Assembly (NCBI RefSeq): GCF_000337555.1
Contig: NZ_AOIO01000040.1
Coordinates: forward strand, 1-64,000
Origin: Natrialba asiatica DSM 12278
Lineage (GTDB): Archaea; Halobacteriota; Halobacteria; Halobacteriales; Natrialbaceae
Reading direction: 5' to 3'
DNA length: 64,000 nucleotides
Of this stretch, positions 25,613-34,308 are shown in pieces; positions within the stretch are counted from its first letter, which is position 1; the number at the start of each line of letters is the position of its first letter. Below the pieces are notes generated by a model, which did no database searches, was not told the DNA's origin, and was given only the letters and a program-made list of their open reading frames with translations. Position numbers and translations under genes: made by a program.

Positions 25613-26587
25613 ATGACACGTACGAGACTGACGCCACGACTGTTCGTTCTCACACTGGTCGTCGTCCTTGCGACGACAGCGATGGCTGCGACGGCAGCGA
25701 CGGCGGCGACACCCGTCTCCGAAACCGACGGACACGCACAGCCGACCGTTCACACGACCAGTAGTGACCAGGGCGCACTGCTCACGACCAATGCGGACGA
25801 GACGCTCACGCTCGAGGTCCTGGAGGAAACCGACGAAACCGTCACCGTCGCCATCTCCTCGACGGCCGCCGATACCGCCGGCTTCCAGGCGAACCTGAGC
25901 TACGATCCCGACGCGACGAGCGTCACCGACTTCGAGTTCGGGGACCTCGACGGAACTGCCGACGACAACGTCGATTCCGACACCGGACACCTCTTCCTGA
26001 CCGAATCCGTCGTCGGAGCCGACAGCCTCGACGAACCGACCCTCGCAACGGTGACGTTTGCCGTCGGCGAGGACGGCCTGGACGAACTCGAGTTCGTCGA
26101 CGACGACTCGCTCGTGAGCGATAGTAACGGCGATGTGATCAGCGGCGAAGACGATGGAGACGGTGGCGAGTCGCCACCCGCCGGCGGCGGCGGTGGCAGT
26201 AGCGGTGACGACGACGCCAGCGGCGGGAGCGGCGCTGGAACCGGTGATAACGGCGACGAAAACGGAGACGACACTGACGAGACCGACGGCGGCAACGAAA
26301 CCGATGGCGGAGCGGCGGACGGAACGGGCGACAGCGACGGTGACGGAAGCGTCAGCGACGATGACGACGCTGGAACGACCGATGGCGACGGCGACGACGG
26401 CGACGCGGATAGCGATGGCGACGACGGCGGGGAAAGCGACGACGCGGACGGCGAAACGACCGACGACGGGAACAGTAGCGACGACGAGGGAAGTGACGGA
26501 CTGCCGGGCTTCACCGGTGGCATCACGCTCGGCGTGCTGGTAGCCGTCCTGGCCGTTCTCGGTGCGGCGACGCGCCGGCGAGACTAA
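25613..26587 (+). CDS. Cohesin-domain surface protein with PGF-CTERM anchor
   Basis: A 324-residue surface protein. A Sec-type signal (~1-33, LFVLTLVVVLATTAMAATAA) is followed by one cohesin-like beta domain (~60-185; TVTVAISSTAADTAGFQANL, then LSYDPDATSVTDFEFGDLDG, LATVTFAVGEDGLDELEF). A ~110-residue linker of Asp/Gly/Ser/Thr/Glu follows, with few hydrophobic residues, and then a PGF-CTERM signal (LPGFTGGITLGVLVAVLAVL plus RRRD), for archaeosortase processing and membrane lipid anchoring. It lies 132 bp after the dockerin protease on the same strand and is a plausible docking partner for it. Orientation of the cohesin outward on a long linker resembles a minimal scaffoldin. Confidence 0.85.
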   Translation: MTRTRLTPRLFVLTLVVVLATTAMAATAATAATPVSETDGHAQPTVHTTSSDQGALLTTNADETLTLEVLEETDETVTVAISSTAADTAGFQANLSYDPDATSVTDFEFGDLDGTADDNVDSDTGHLFLTESVVGADSLDEPTLATVTFAVGEDGLDELEFVDDDSLVSDSNGDVISGEDDGDGGESPPAGGGGGSSGDDDASGGSGAGTGDNGDENGDDTDETDGGNETDGGAADGTGDSDGDGSVSDDDDAGTTDGDGDDGDADSDGDDGGESDDADGETTDDGNSSDDEGSDGLPGFTGGITLGVLVAVLAVLGAATRRRD

Positions 26588-26759
26588 CGGCTCCCGTCTG
26601 TGACGGTTTTCGTTGATTCTGCTACGTTGCATTTTCAACGGGTTCGCCTGGGTGACCAACGGATACAGATGGGGTCAGTGCGACGCGACGAGCGACGACG
26701 GGATCGTCGGCGAGACGGCGGACGTGACATTCATACGATCGGAGTGAATCAAGGGAACT

Positions 26760-26843
26760 ATGAACCGAAACCAGATCATCGCGCTCGTCTTCGCGTTCCT
26801 CATGGTGACCTCGGTGTTCGCGGGCGTTCTCGCTGCATTTTAG
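26760..26843 (+). CDS. 27-residue signal-peptide-like micro-ORF
   Basis: An ATG-to-TAG frame encoding 27 residues: a short polar/basic start (MNRNQ) and one hydrophobic stretch (IIALVFAFLMVTSVFAGVLA) that closely resembles the signal peptide of the protease at 22268 (VVFALLMITSV) and the haloarchaeal surface-glycoprotein signal. A TATA-like TTCATAC lies about 26 bp upstream. It may be a genuine one-span membrane micropeptide or the left-over 5' end of a lost secreted protein. Nothing after the stop looks like a mature domain in any frame. Confidence 0.45.
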   Translation: MNRNQIIALVFAFLMVTSVFAGVLAAF

Positions 26844-27082
26844 CGCGGGTGCCGAGTCGGATTCGAAGGCGAAACGCGGACGCCGATCGGACGACGGACG
26901 GGATGAGACGCCCGCGCCGGGCAACGCAGGGCGCATCGCTGGCGGACAGCGATAGGTAGCACGAGAGGGAGCGTCGGCTCTCGGACGAACTGCTGGCAGT
27001 CAGTGCTGGCACAGCCACAACCCGTCCTGTGTCCCGCGGGTGCGCCGGGAAATCAGTACGGTAGTTCGTATCAGTGACCGGG

Positions 27083-28942
27083 TTACGAGCCGTCCGTCTC
27101 CCAGACGTCGGCGAGCGGACTCGACGACGAACTCGGTGAACTCGTCGAGTTCGGCGACCGGTCTGATCGGCGCGATCGGCTCCCGGAACGGCCGCGCCGA
27201 TGCGCGTTCGTTTCCCCGTCCGTTGAACGCTCCGCACCGCTTCCGGCGCGGGCGGCCTGCGGATCGAACGCCGGAAGGTCGGGGCGGGTCATGCGATCGA
27301 CCTGCGCGCTGAACCAGTCCGGCATGTCCGTGCGAGCGCGGTCGAACAGATCGAGGAGACTCGAGTCCGCGAGGTAGGTCGCGCCGTGGTCGTCGGGTGC
27401 GCGAACGACGCGCCCGCAGGCCTGGATGATGGTTCGTAACGCGGTGCGGTAGTACCAGGCCCACTGGCCCTCCTCGAGTCGGTGAGCGACCCGCGAATCG
27501 CCGGTGTTGAGATACGGCGCTTTGCAGAGGACCTGCCAGCGACAGAGATCGCCCTTCAGATCCAGCGCCTCCTCCATCTTCACCGAGAGAAAGACGTCGG
27601 GGCCGTCGCTTGCCTTCCACTCCTCCAGGTCGGCGTCGCGGCCGTCGCGATCGTGAACTCGGATGCGGTCGCCGACGCCGAAATCGCACAGGAGTTCGGC
27701 GAGCCGTTCCTGAATGTTATAGGAGTGAGCGTGAATCAGCCCCTTTTCGTCGGGGTGGCGCTGCATGAGACGGACGATGGTGCGGGCGATGTCCGGCGTC
27801 GTTTCGTCCCGGTGCTTGTAGGTCATCTTCCCCTGCGTCACGTCGTACAGCGGCCGGTTTTCGACGGGAAAGGTGTGGCCCACGTCGACCAACGCGACGG
27901 CCTCGGGGTCGAGTCCGACCTGCCGGCAGAAGGCCGCCTTATTGAGGATGGTCGCCGAGAGGAGGGCGAACTTGTTTCCGCGGTCCCAGACGGTGTGTGC
28001 GAGGTACTTCTCGGGGTTCATCGGTTTGATGGTCAGGGGGCCGCCCGGCGTCTCGTCGGTCCCGTCGTCCGTTTCGTCGCCGGTATCGCCCGCGTGCGGC
28101 TCGGATTGGTCGACCAGCCACGTCGTCGGACTCTGCGGGTCGCGGTAGTCCGAGACGAACCAGTCGAGTTCGCCGATGAGTTCCTGGAGGCGGTCGCGTT
28201 CGCGTACCTCGCGGGGCGACAGCGACTCCTGGGCGAGCAGGTCGTCCTTCCGGCGGGTGCAGGTCTGTTCGAGGTTTTCGGCGTAGCGGACGGCGCGTTC
28301 GATGCCGTCGATCTGCGGGACGCGCAGGTCGTCCCAGAAGGGGACGGTTCGTGGGCCGAGTTGGATCGTCGCGTACATTTCGGCCCACTCGGCGAGGCCG
28401 TGGGCTTCGTCGATGACGACGACGTCGCGCTTGCGAAAGACCTCGCTGCCGGCGGTCTGCATGAAGTACGCGAGCGTCATCGCCGCGATTTCTCGGTTCG
28501 AAGCGATGGCTCGGTCCGAGAAGTACGGACAGCGGTGTTTGACCGAGCAGTCGTAGCCGCGCTCGCGAACGCAGGGTGCCTGGTTGACCGGCGTGGTGCG
28601 TTCCTCGGGGAGGATGCAGGTGTAGTTCGATTTCCCGCGAATGACGTTCAGGTCGGCGAGCAGGTCGTCGGCCGCAACGTCGTCGAGTTGGGATACCTGC
28701 GGCGTCGTGTAGTAGGCTCCCGTGGCCTCGCTCGGATCGGCGTCCTCGACGGTCCGGGCACAGCCGGCGACGGCGCGGGCCAGAAGGGACTTGCCGCTGC
28801 CGGTCGGCGCGCGAACGAGCACCACGTCGTTGCCGGCCGCGAAGGCCTCGCGAATGTCGCGGAGGGCCTGCTCCTGGTTCCCGCGGTAACTGGGGGCTGG
28901 AAAGGCTTCGAAGAGCCGATCGGGATTCACCGTCTGACTCAC
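27083..28942 (-). CDS. XPD/Rad3-like ATP-dependent DNA helicase with 4Fe-4S domain
   Basis: A superfamily 2 helicase acting 5' to 3'. Walker A APTGSGKS (45-52), DEAH box VVVIDEAHG (~178-181), and between them four cysteines C109, C124, C132 and C138 (NYTC, QAPC, DC, RC), the iron-sulfur arrangement of XPD. The C-terminal helicase domain shows ATILNKAAFCRQVG, LIHAHSYNIQERLAEL and the motif VI-like QACGRVVRAPDD. A serine/arginine-rich tail (~50 residues) ends the protein. The likely role is DNA repair or transcription-coupled unwinding; the exact archaeal function of this branch is not known. Divergent to the tRNA-like gene at 29123. Confidence 0.9.
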   Translation of the reverse strand: MSQTVNPDRLFEAFPAPSYRGNQEQALRDIREAFAAGNDVVLVRAPTGSGKSLLARAVAGCARTVEDADPSEATGAYYTTPQVSQLDDVAADDLLADLNVIRGKSNYTCILPEERTTPVNQAPCVRERGYDCSVKHRCPYFSDRAIASNREIAAMTLAYFMQTAGSEVFRKRDVVVIDEAHGLAEWAEMYATIQLGPRTVPFWDDLRVPQIDGIERAVRYAENLEQTCTRRKDDLLAQESLSPREVRERDRLQELIGELDWFVSDYRDPQSPTTWLVDQSEPHAGDTGDETDDGTDETPGGPLTIKPMNPEKYLAHTVWDRGNKFALLSATILNKAAFCRQVGLDPEAVALVDVGHTFPVENRPLYDVTQGKMTYKHRDETTPDIARTIVRLMQRHPDEKGLIHAHSYNIQERLAELLCDFGVGDRIRVHDRDGRDADLEEWKASDGPDVFLSVKMEEALDLKGDLCRWQVLCKAPYLNTGDSRVAHRLEEGQWAWYYRTALRTIIQACGRVVRAPDDHGATYLADSSLLDLFDRARTDMPDWFSAQVDRMTRPDLPAFDPQAARAGSGAERSTDGETNAHRRGRSGSRSRRSDRSPNSTSSPSSSSSPLADVWETDGS

Positions 28943-29122
28943 GGACCGGCCGACTCCTAAAGGCTACGGAGCGTCGCTCGCGCTGAACCGTTCGGCTGCA
29001 GTGACCGAGTTCAGGCGAGCGACCGTGAACACGTCAGTGGGGGTCAAACCGGCGGTAGGCGGTGGATACTCGGGGGTAACTGACCGATTACAAATACGGA
29101 TTCCGTCCTCGGATTGGCGTGC

Positions 29123-29222
29123 GGAAGGGTCGCTCAGCGGTAGAGCACCGCGGTGCCAGTCGACACTGTCCCTGGCCCGCGGCGGCAGCATGCCTCGTGG
29201 CGTTCAAATCCCACCCCTTCCG
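29123..29222 (+). tRNA. tRNA-like gene, identity unassigned
   Basis: Acceptor stem GGAAGGG/CCCTTCC pairs over 7 bp (8 including the C at 29122 with G at 29222), with discriminator G73. T8, the D arm GCTC-AGCGGTA-GAGC (A14, G15, G18G19, A21) and the T loop TTCAAAT are canonical. The T stem GTGG(C)G/CCCAC carries one extra C. A 5-bp anticodon stem CCGCG/CGCGG encloses 25 nt instead of 7. These can fold on as a continuous arm (GCCAG/CTGGC). They could also hide an 18-nt intron after position 37, giving U33 and anticodon GCC, but no clear bulge-helix-bulge splice motif is seen. A variable arm GGCA-GCA-TGCC is of class II type. Upstream TACAAATA (29089-29096) fits a promoter. G73, the variable arm and a near GTGGGTTCAAATCCCAC T arm recall tRNA-Ser, but no serine anticodon fits. 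Confidence 0.5.
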
Positions 29223-29464
29223 TGTCCGGTTGCGGGCAACATGACCGTTCCCGTTGCCATTGCCACCGCCCGACAGGTGGCTTGCGTGTCCATGGCTCGC
29301 GCTCGGTCTGGCTAACACGAGCGCGGGCGATGACTCATGTCTCTTCTGCGGATCGTTCGGTACCGAGCGGTGTTGCGTTGTACCTAACGTTCACGACGTC
29401 CACGTCCGCTTCTACCGCGTCTTCGTGCTCCCCTTCCTGCTCCGCCGTCGCACTCAGATCAAAG

Positions 29465-29734
29465 CTACGGGTGTTTCGAGGACGAACGCGACGCCGGAGC
29501 CACCCGCGAGTTCTCGTGGTCGACCCGTTCGAGCCGAGCGATATCGTCGGCAATCGGGTTGTCGGGAACGACGTCGAGACAGGGGTAACACAGCAGGTGG
29601 TCCGTCCCGTCCTGCAGTTCGAGCGTGATCGCCGAGCCGTCGCTGCCGTCGTTTTCGCCGAAGGTCCAGAGGTTGGCGACCCCGCCGGCAACGGTGACCG
29701 GTCGCCCGCAGCCGTCGCAGGCGTTCGGTGTCAT
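29465..29734 (-). CDS. Small zinc-ribbon protein, 89 aa
   Basis: An 89-residue protein with two CxxC knuckles, CDGCGR near the N-terminus and CYPC about residue 50. Between them is a predicted beta-hairpin (VANLWTFGENDGSDGSAITL), an arrangement of a single zinc ribbon, and a charged tail follows. Start is the ATG at 29734 (MTPNACDGCG). The longer frame continuing to 30373 runs antisense to the YkgJ-like gene and is rejected. Divergent to that gene with a 111-bp gap. Conserved small zinc proteins of this kind are common and unstudied in haloarchaea. Confidence 0.72.
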   Translation of the reverse strand: MTPNACDGCGRPVTVAGGVANLWTFGENDGSDGSAITLELQDGTDHLLCYPCLDVVPDNPIADDIARLERVDHENSRVAPASRSSSKHP

Positions 29735-29845
29735 ATTCGACGGTTGTTCCGAGCGCTGAAAGTCGTTCCCCCCGACCCGTGGAGCGAACGTGGACGGTCT
29801 CCCCGCAGCCGGCGAGTTATACGGCTCGCAACGGTACCACCGACT

Positions 29846-30895
29846 ATGGAGGTCCACTGTGACGGCTGTGCGGGCTGTTGTATGGACTGGACAGCGCTCC
29901 TCGAGCGCGACGGAGACGGGAGCGAGAACGGAGCCGAACTCGAGTGCAACACAGACGACGACAGTGACAGTTCCGAAGCGGCGCTCTCGGAATCGGGTCC
30001 GCGCGGGCGGTTCGGCGATGCGGACGCGATGAATCGAGCCCCGTTCGACGCGGACGCCAACTTCGTTCCGCTCACCCGCGAGGAGGTGCGAACCATGCTG
30101 GACCGGGGGCTTGCTGCCGCGATGACGCCCCGGTTCTGGCACGCCCGCGACGAGAGCGAAGCGGTCGAAATCGACGGTCACGCCGTCGCCGCAATCGCTG
30201 ACCGCCCGGTCTTCTTCGTCGGCCTCCGAAAACCGCCGAAACCCGTCGCCCCCTTCGGCCGCGCGGACCCGACGTGGCTCCCCACCTGCGTCTTCCTCGA
30301 TCCGACGACGCTCCAGTGTCGCATCCACGACGACGAGCACTTTCCGACCGAGTGCGGGGCCTATCCCGCCCACAATCTCGAACTCGACCAGGAAACCGAG
30401 TGCGAGCGCGTCGAAGCGACCTTCGGCGGCGACCGACTGGTCGACGACCGCGTCACCGACGACGAACTCGCAGACGGGCCGCTACTCGGCTCGCAGGCCA
30501 TCGGCGAGAAACTCTTCTGTCATCCTCAGCCAACCGAACTCGAGGGCGTCATCGATCGTCTCTCGACCGGGACCCTCCGGCCGGCCGACCGCGCGGAGTG
30601 TCTCGCGGTGGCAAGCGCCTCGAGTTCAGGAACGCTGGCGATCTCCGAATCCCACTACGAACGGGGGAAAGTGCGGGCGCTCGAGACGATGGACGACGAT
30701 ACCGACGGTGACGCCGCGGCGGGCGAGTCGGAGACACACTCCTGGGTCGGCCCCGCCATCCGCGAGTGGACCCGGCGCTACCGCCACCACCAGCAGTCGA
30801 CACCGGGAGACGACGCCCCGCCAGCCGAACTCGCAGTCGACATCGAGGAGACTCGCGGCGCTCCCGAGACGCCGGGCTGGGACGCACTCGAGTGA
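29846..30895 (+). CDS. YkgJ-family cysteine-cluster protein
   Basis: A 349-residue cytoplasmic protein. The N-terminal HCDGCAGCCMDW pattern, followed far downstream by CVFLDPTTLQCRIHDDEHFP and TECGAYPAHN, matches the YkgJ/Fli-type metal-cluster family, where the cysteines probably bind zinc or an iron-sulfur cluster. In the middle an acidic insert (GSENGAELECNTDDDSDSSE) separates the first cysteines from the rest. Start ATG at 29846 has TATA-like GTTATACG about 27 bp upstream. Longer frames from 29153 run through the tRNA-like gene and are rejected. Role unknown. Confidence 0.82.
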   Translation: MEVHCDGCAGCCMDWTALLERDGDGSENGAELECNTDDDSDSSEAALSESGPRGRFGDADAMNRAPFDADANFVPLTREEVRTMLDRGLAAAMTPRFWHARDESEAVEIDGHAVAAIADRPVFFVGLRKPPKPVAPFGRADPTWLPTCVFLDPTTLQCRIHDDEHFPTECGAYPAHNLELDQETECERVEATFGGDRLVDDRVTDDELADGPLLGSQAIGEKLFCHPQPTELEGVIDRLSTGTLRPADRAECLAVASASSSGTLAISESHYERGKVRALETMDDDTDGDAAAGESETHSWVGPAIREWTRRYRHHQQSTPGDDAPPAELAVDIEETRGAPETPGWDALE

Positions 30896-31045
30896 CCGAG
30901 GGCCGTCGGGTGCGATCGTCGCTGAACTCGCTGCGGCGTCTCCGTGAACAGGCGAGTTCAGGAGCGCAGTATTACAGTGGAGTTCAGCGGGTAGCCGCGG
31001 CTCAGGGGCGCAATTGATGGGAAAACGGCGATGGATCGATCGCCA

Positions 31046-31219
31046 CTAGTCCGACTTAATCTCCTCGAACTGGTCCAACAGATCCTCGGCGGATTCGCCG
31101 GCGTCGTACTCTACGCGGCCGTGATATATCGTTCGTTCGTCATCGAAGTCGGCATCGACTCTCGATGCCTGTTGTTCGCGGCGCTCGTGTTCGTCTTCGT
31201 CATAGGCACCCATTGACAT
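31046..31219 (-). CDS. DUF5786-type small acidic protein, 57 aa
   Basis: Core MGAYDEDEHERREQQASRVD, then DADFDDERTIYHGRVEYDAG and ESAEDLLDQFEEIK. This string is highly conserved in haloarchaea as far as I recall (DUF5786). No membrane segment or metal ligand is present; it is predicted soluble and mostly helical with a central hairpin. I start at the ATG at 31219 (MSMGAYDEDE); the 18 extra residues possible upstream are not family-like. Divergent to the DUF5784 gene. Function unknown. Confidence 0.78.
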   Translation of the reverse strand: MSMGAYDEDEHERREQQASRVDADFDDERTIYHGRVEYDAGESAEDLLDQFEEIKSD

Positions 31220-31349
31220 GGCAAGTATACGCATAGTAGGGACGGTTCGCATATCAATGTAACGGTCGTTCATATCCGAAGTTAATCACGGGGTCGTGAC
31301 GGTTAGCACGTCTCGCAAAACGTATGCACGGCCGGCCCGTAATACGGGT

Positions 31350-32357
31350 GTGGCAAAGCCGCTTCGCTTTCGCTATTCGCCCACATCGTGGAGCGATCAG
31401 CGAGTTCGACAGAAGATTCTCCACCCACTTCGATCGAATATCGGTGCACGTGCAGTGACGCCGCAGTTCGAGATCGGTGCCGACTGGGAAACACACCGCT
31501 TCGAGATGCAAAACGACGACGTCGCCCTCTTTGCGCGTACCGACGACGAAGCCTACTGGATGGGCAACACCGAGACGCCCTCTTCGCTGTGGCGGACGGA
31601 CAAGTACGGTTGGAACGAGATTCCCTATCACGTCTCGCGGTGGGCCCAACGCGAACTCCTCGCGACGCTTCACGAGAGCGATCCGTGGCTCGCGGACTAT
31701 CCGCACCTCTCGTGGTACTTTCTGCCGGTATTCATGTCGAAAGACGGGCGCGAATCGACGCGGGCGTTCTTCCGCCAGCACGCGGCGGGCTTTCCCGACG
31801 CGAGTCGGCGGGAGACGACGCGATTCTTCGAGGAGTTTCTCACGACCGGCGTTCTCGACGAGTATCGGCACGTCATGTCGGGAAAACTCGGCACCAGCAC
31901 CCACGTCGACCGCGTTCGGATGAGCGCCGCGATGGGCGAGTTCATCGCCGCCAAAATCCTCGCCGACGCGGGCTATACGGTCACGCCCGAAATCGAGGTA
32001 ACGACCGGCCACTCGCTGGATTTCCGTGCGGAGGACGAGGAGACGAACGTGCTCGTCGAGGTGACCCGTCCGCAGCCGCCGGGGAATCGAGCCGCATCCG
32101 GGCCGGTCGCAGCGGTCCGTGATACGGCGGAGACGAAGACCAACGGCCAACTCGCGGAACACGGCGGCGGCGCGGTGTTGTTCGTCGATTGTTCGAGTTT
32201 TCGCGACGACGCCTGGGCGGCGGTTCGCGGCGAGCAGCCGGACGTTCGCCACCGACCAGCCGTCGTCTATCGGACCCGTCCGAACGGCCGCGTCGAGGGC
32301 TATCGAAAGGGGTCGGTACCCCTCGAGTTCGGCGACGCACTCGAGTTCGGCGATTGA
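31350..32357 (+). CDS. DUF5784-family haloarchaeal protein
   Basis: A 335-residue protein matching the DUF5784 family as I recall it: PLRFRYSPTSWSDQRVRQ at the N-terminus, the DDEAYWMGNTETPSSLWRTD block, and a C-terminal part TVTPEIEVTTGHSLDFRA, EVTRPQPPG and VLFVDCSSFRDDAW. The last resembles a PD-(D/E)xK nuclease-like core (E..D-x-VEVTR), suggesting a nucleic-acid-related fold; this is inference. I start at the GTG at 31350 (VAKPLRFRYS). Function unknown. hisG follows convergently with a 5-bp gap. Confidence 0.78.
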   Translation: MAKPLRFRYSPTSWSDQRVRQKILHPLRSNIGARAVTPQFEIGADWETHRFEMQNDDVALFARTDDEAYWMGNTETPSSLWRTDKYGWNEIPYHVSRWAQRELLATLHESDPWLADYPHLSWYFLPVFMSKDGRESTRAFFRQHAAGFPDASRRETTRFFEEFLTTGVLDEYRHVMSGKLGTSTHVDRVRMSAAMGEFIAAKILADAGYTVTPEIEVTTGHSLDFRAEDEETNVLVEVTRPQPPGNRAASGPVAAVRDTAETKTNGQLAEHGGGAVLFVDCSSFRDDAWAAVRGEQPDVRHRPAVVYRTRPNGRVEGYRKGSVPLEFGDALEFGD

Positions 32358-32362
32358 GCCGT

Positions 32363-33217
32363 CTACTCGACCAATCGCTCGATTTCCGTCACCAGAATAT
32401 CGCTCGCACCCGCCTGTTTCACGTCCGTGATCGTCTCGAAGACGGCTCGCTCGTCGACGACCGCGTGGACGGCGACCTTCTCGCCGCCACCGTTTGCGAT
32501 GTCCATCACCGTCGGCCCGCCCAATCCGGGAATCACGTCGCGGACGTCGTCCAGTCGGTCCTCCGGCACGTTCATCATCAGGTAGCGCTTGCCTTCGGCC
32601 TGCTTGACCGACGCCAGCGCGGTCCGCACCTCCCGGATCTTTGGCTCCTCGCGGACGTCCTCGCGGGCGAACAACCGCACCGAACTCGAGAGAACCTCCT
32701 CGATGATGCCGAGGCGGTTCATCTTCAGCGTCGTGCCGGTGCTCGTGATGTCGACGATGGCGTCCGAAATCTCGACGTGCGGCGTTAACTCCGTCGCGCC
32801 AGTGACCTCCACGACGTTCGGCTCGAGTCCCCGCTCCGCGAAGAACTCGCGGGTGACGTTCGGGAATTCGGTTGCAACGGTTCCGCCCGCCAGGTCGTCG
32901 ACCGACGTGATCGAGCCGTCCTCCGGCGCAGCGAGGACGAGTCGACAGCGACCGAACTCGAGGTCGAGGAGTTCCGCCACGTCCGTAACCTGTGCCTCAC
33001 GGACCTGGTCGTAGCCGGTGATTCCCATGTCCGCGGCCCCGTCGGCGACGTACTCCGGAATGTCGGCCGCGCGGGCGAAGAGCACGGAGACGTCGGGATC
33101 GACCGTATCGGCGTAGAGCTGGCGGTCCGCACCGTTCTCGAGGTGGAGCCCCGCCCGCTCTAACAGGTCGATCGTCGGCTCGTGCAGGCGGCCCTTGTTG
33201 GGAACGGCGATTCGCAT
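32363..33217 (-). CDS. hisG: ATP phosphoribosyltransferase HisG, long form
   Basis: First enzyme of histidine synthesis: ATP plus PRPP gives phosphoribosyl-ATP. Typical 284-residue long form with a periplasmic-binding-like catalytic core ([30 protein letters not shown]; the PRPP loop [16 protein letters not shown]) and the C-terminal regulatory domain (~205-284, [26 protein letters not shown]) that senses histidine. No other his genes are next to it, as is usual in haloarchaea, where his genes are scattered. Confidence 0.95.
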   Translation of the reverse strand: MRIAVPNKGRLHEPTIDLLERAGLHLENGADRQLYADTVDPDVSVLFARAADIPEYVADGAADMGITGYDQVREAQVTDVAELLDLEFGRCRLVLAAPEDGSITSVDDLAGGTVATEFPNVTREFFAERGLEPNVVEVTGATELTPHVEISDAIVDITSTGTTLKMNRLGIIEEVLSSSVRLFAREDVREEPKIREVRTALASVKQAEGKRYLMMNVPEDRLDDVRDVIPGLGGPTVMDIANGGGEKVAVHAVVDERAVFETITDVKQAGASDILVTEIERLVE

Positions 33218-33284
33218 TACCGGTCCCTTCGGTATCGGCAGCCAACTGTCTTTTCATCGAGGCGGGTTTCGCTGGCCGAGACGG

Positions 33285-34133
33285 TCACGGCGTCGTCGGG
33301 ACGGGACCCGGCTGCTGGACTTGCTCCGCAAACAGCATCTCGAGCAGCGCCGGCGTCACGTAGGCTTCGACGACGGCGGCGAGGACCAGCAAGAGCCAGG
33401 CGAACCCGACGAGCGCGGCGGTCCGAGCGAGATACGGCCTGGTGAGAAACGCCTCGCGGGACCCGAGGACGCGCTCGCCGAACCGAGTCACGAGCCGAAA
33501 GCCGACGCCGGCGGCGATGAACAGCGCCGGCAGTTCGAAAATACCGTGGGGGACCAATCCCGCGACGATGAACTCGATCCCGACGAGTTCACCGACGGCG
33601 GCGCCGACGTTGCCGACGATAATGCCGTTGACGACCATGATGAAGGCTGTGAGCAGGCCGAGCGAAAGCGCGCCGCCGATGGCCAGGAGGAACGGAACGG
33701 AGTTGTTCTGGATGAAAAAGGAGGCCGTGAGGTCGAGTTCGAGTTGGCCCTGTCCGTTCCCCGGTCCGGATTCGGGGGCGAGCCCTTCCTGAAGCAGTTC
33801 GGCGAGCAGATCGAGTAAGTTGACGCCGGCGAGCAGGAGGCCGACGCCGAGGAGAACGCCGAACGCGAAGAGGCCGGTCGCAGCCCAGGTGGCGCGACGG
33901 TGTTCGTCCCACGCGGCGCTCAGGGCGTCGAACAGTCCCGGGACGGCGGTCCGCGAGACGACGGCGAGTGCCGCGAAGCCGAACCCGAGCGCCGTCGCGC
34001 CGATGACGGGGCTGTTATCGTGTTGCGTCCCGGCCGTTATCGCGGCCGACAGGAACGAAGCGAGCGCGAGTCCGAGAACGAGCGCCGTCCAGTTTCGCTG
34101 CGCGGTCGGACTGGCGGTGGGGCCGTCGGTCAT
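33285..34133 (-). CDS. SpoIIM/DUF95-type membrane protein
   Basis: A 282-residue integral membrane protein with about six hydrophobic spans. The region SFFIQNNSVPFLLAIGGALSLGLLTAFIMVVNGIIVG, then GLVPHGIFELPALFIAAGVGFRL, is the signature of the stage II sporulation protein M / DUF95 family. In archaea these are probably involved in membrane fusion or stress, but the role is not known. Start is the ATG at 34133; the frame stays open upstream to 34289 without membrane-protein character. Lies 67 bp upstream of hisG on the same strand. Confidence 0.85.
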   Translation of the reverse strand: MTDGPTASPTAQRNWTALVLGLALASFLSAAITAGTQHDNSPVIGATALGFGFAALAVVSRTAVPGLFDALSAAWDEHRRATWAATGLFAFGVLLGVGLLLAGVNLLDLLAELLQEGLAPESGPGNGQGQLELDLTASFFIQNNSVPFLLAIGGALSLGLLTAFIMVVNGIIVGNVGAAVGELVGIEFIVAGLVPHGIFELPALFIAAGVGFRLVTRFGERVLGSREAFLTRPYLARTAALVGFAWLLLVLAAVVEAYVTPALLEMLFAEQVQQPGPVPTTP

Positions 34134-34308
34134 AGCAGTACCGTCACGGAAATCGGGGATAAATCCGCCGACTGTGTCCGGGCGTCCGACCGCGGGGGCC
34201 GTCACGAGCGGTGCGGATCGTTGGTTTCGGTGGTGGTTCCCCGCGAGGCGTCGGCGTGTGCGATCGAAAACCAGAAGAAACATTGACAACTCGGTGGAAC
34301 AGCATTAC

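Noticed and set aside
26844-27082. Mature part of a third secreted protein behind the micro-ORF
   Set aside because: No frame gives a domain, linker or PGF-CTERM end; only the signal-like 27 residues are open.
29123-29222. Assignment as tRNA-Trp with the usual haloarchaeal intron
   Set aside because: Acceptor and anticodon stems do not match tRNA-Trp, the inserted segment is only ~18 nt and no CCA anticodon fits.
29153-29845. Upstream extension of the cysteine-cluster protein frame
   Set aside because: It runs through the tRNA-like gene and the antisense zinc-ribbon gene; a TATA box and the CxxC start point to 29846.
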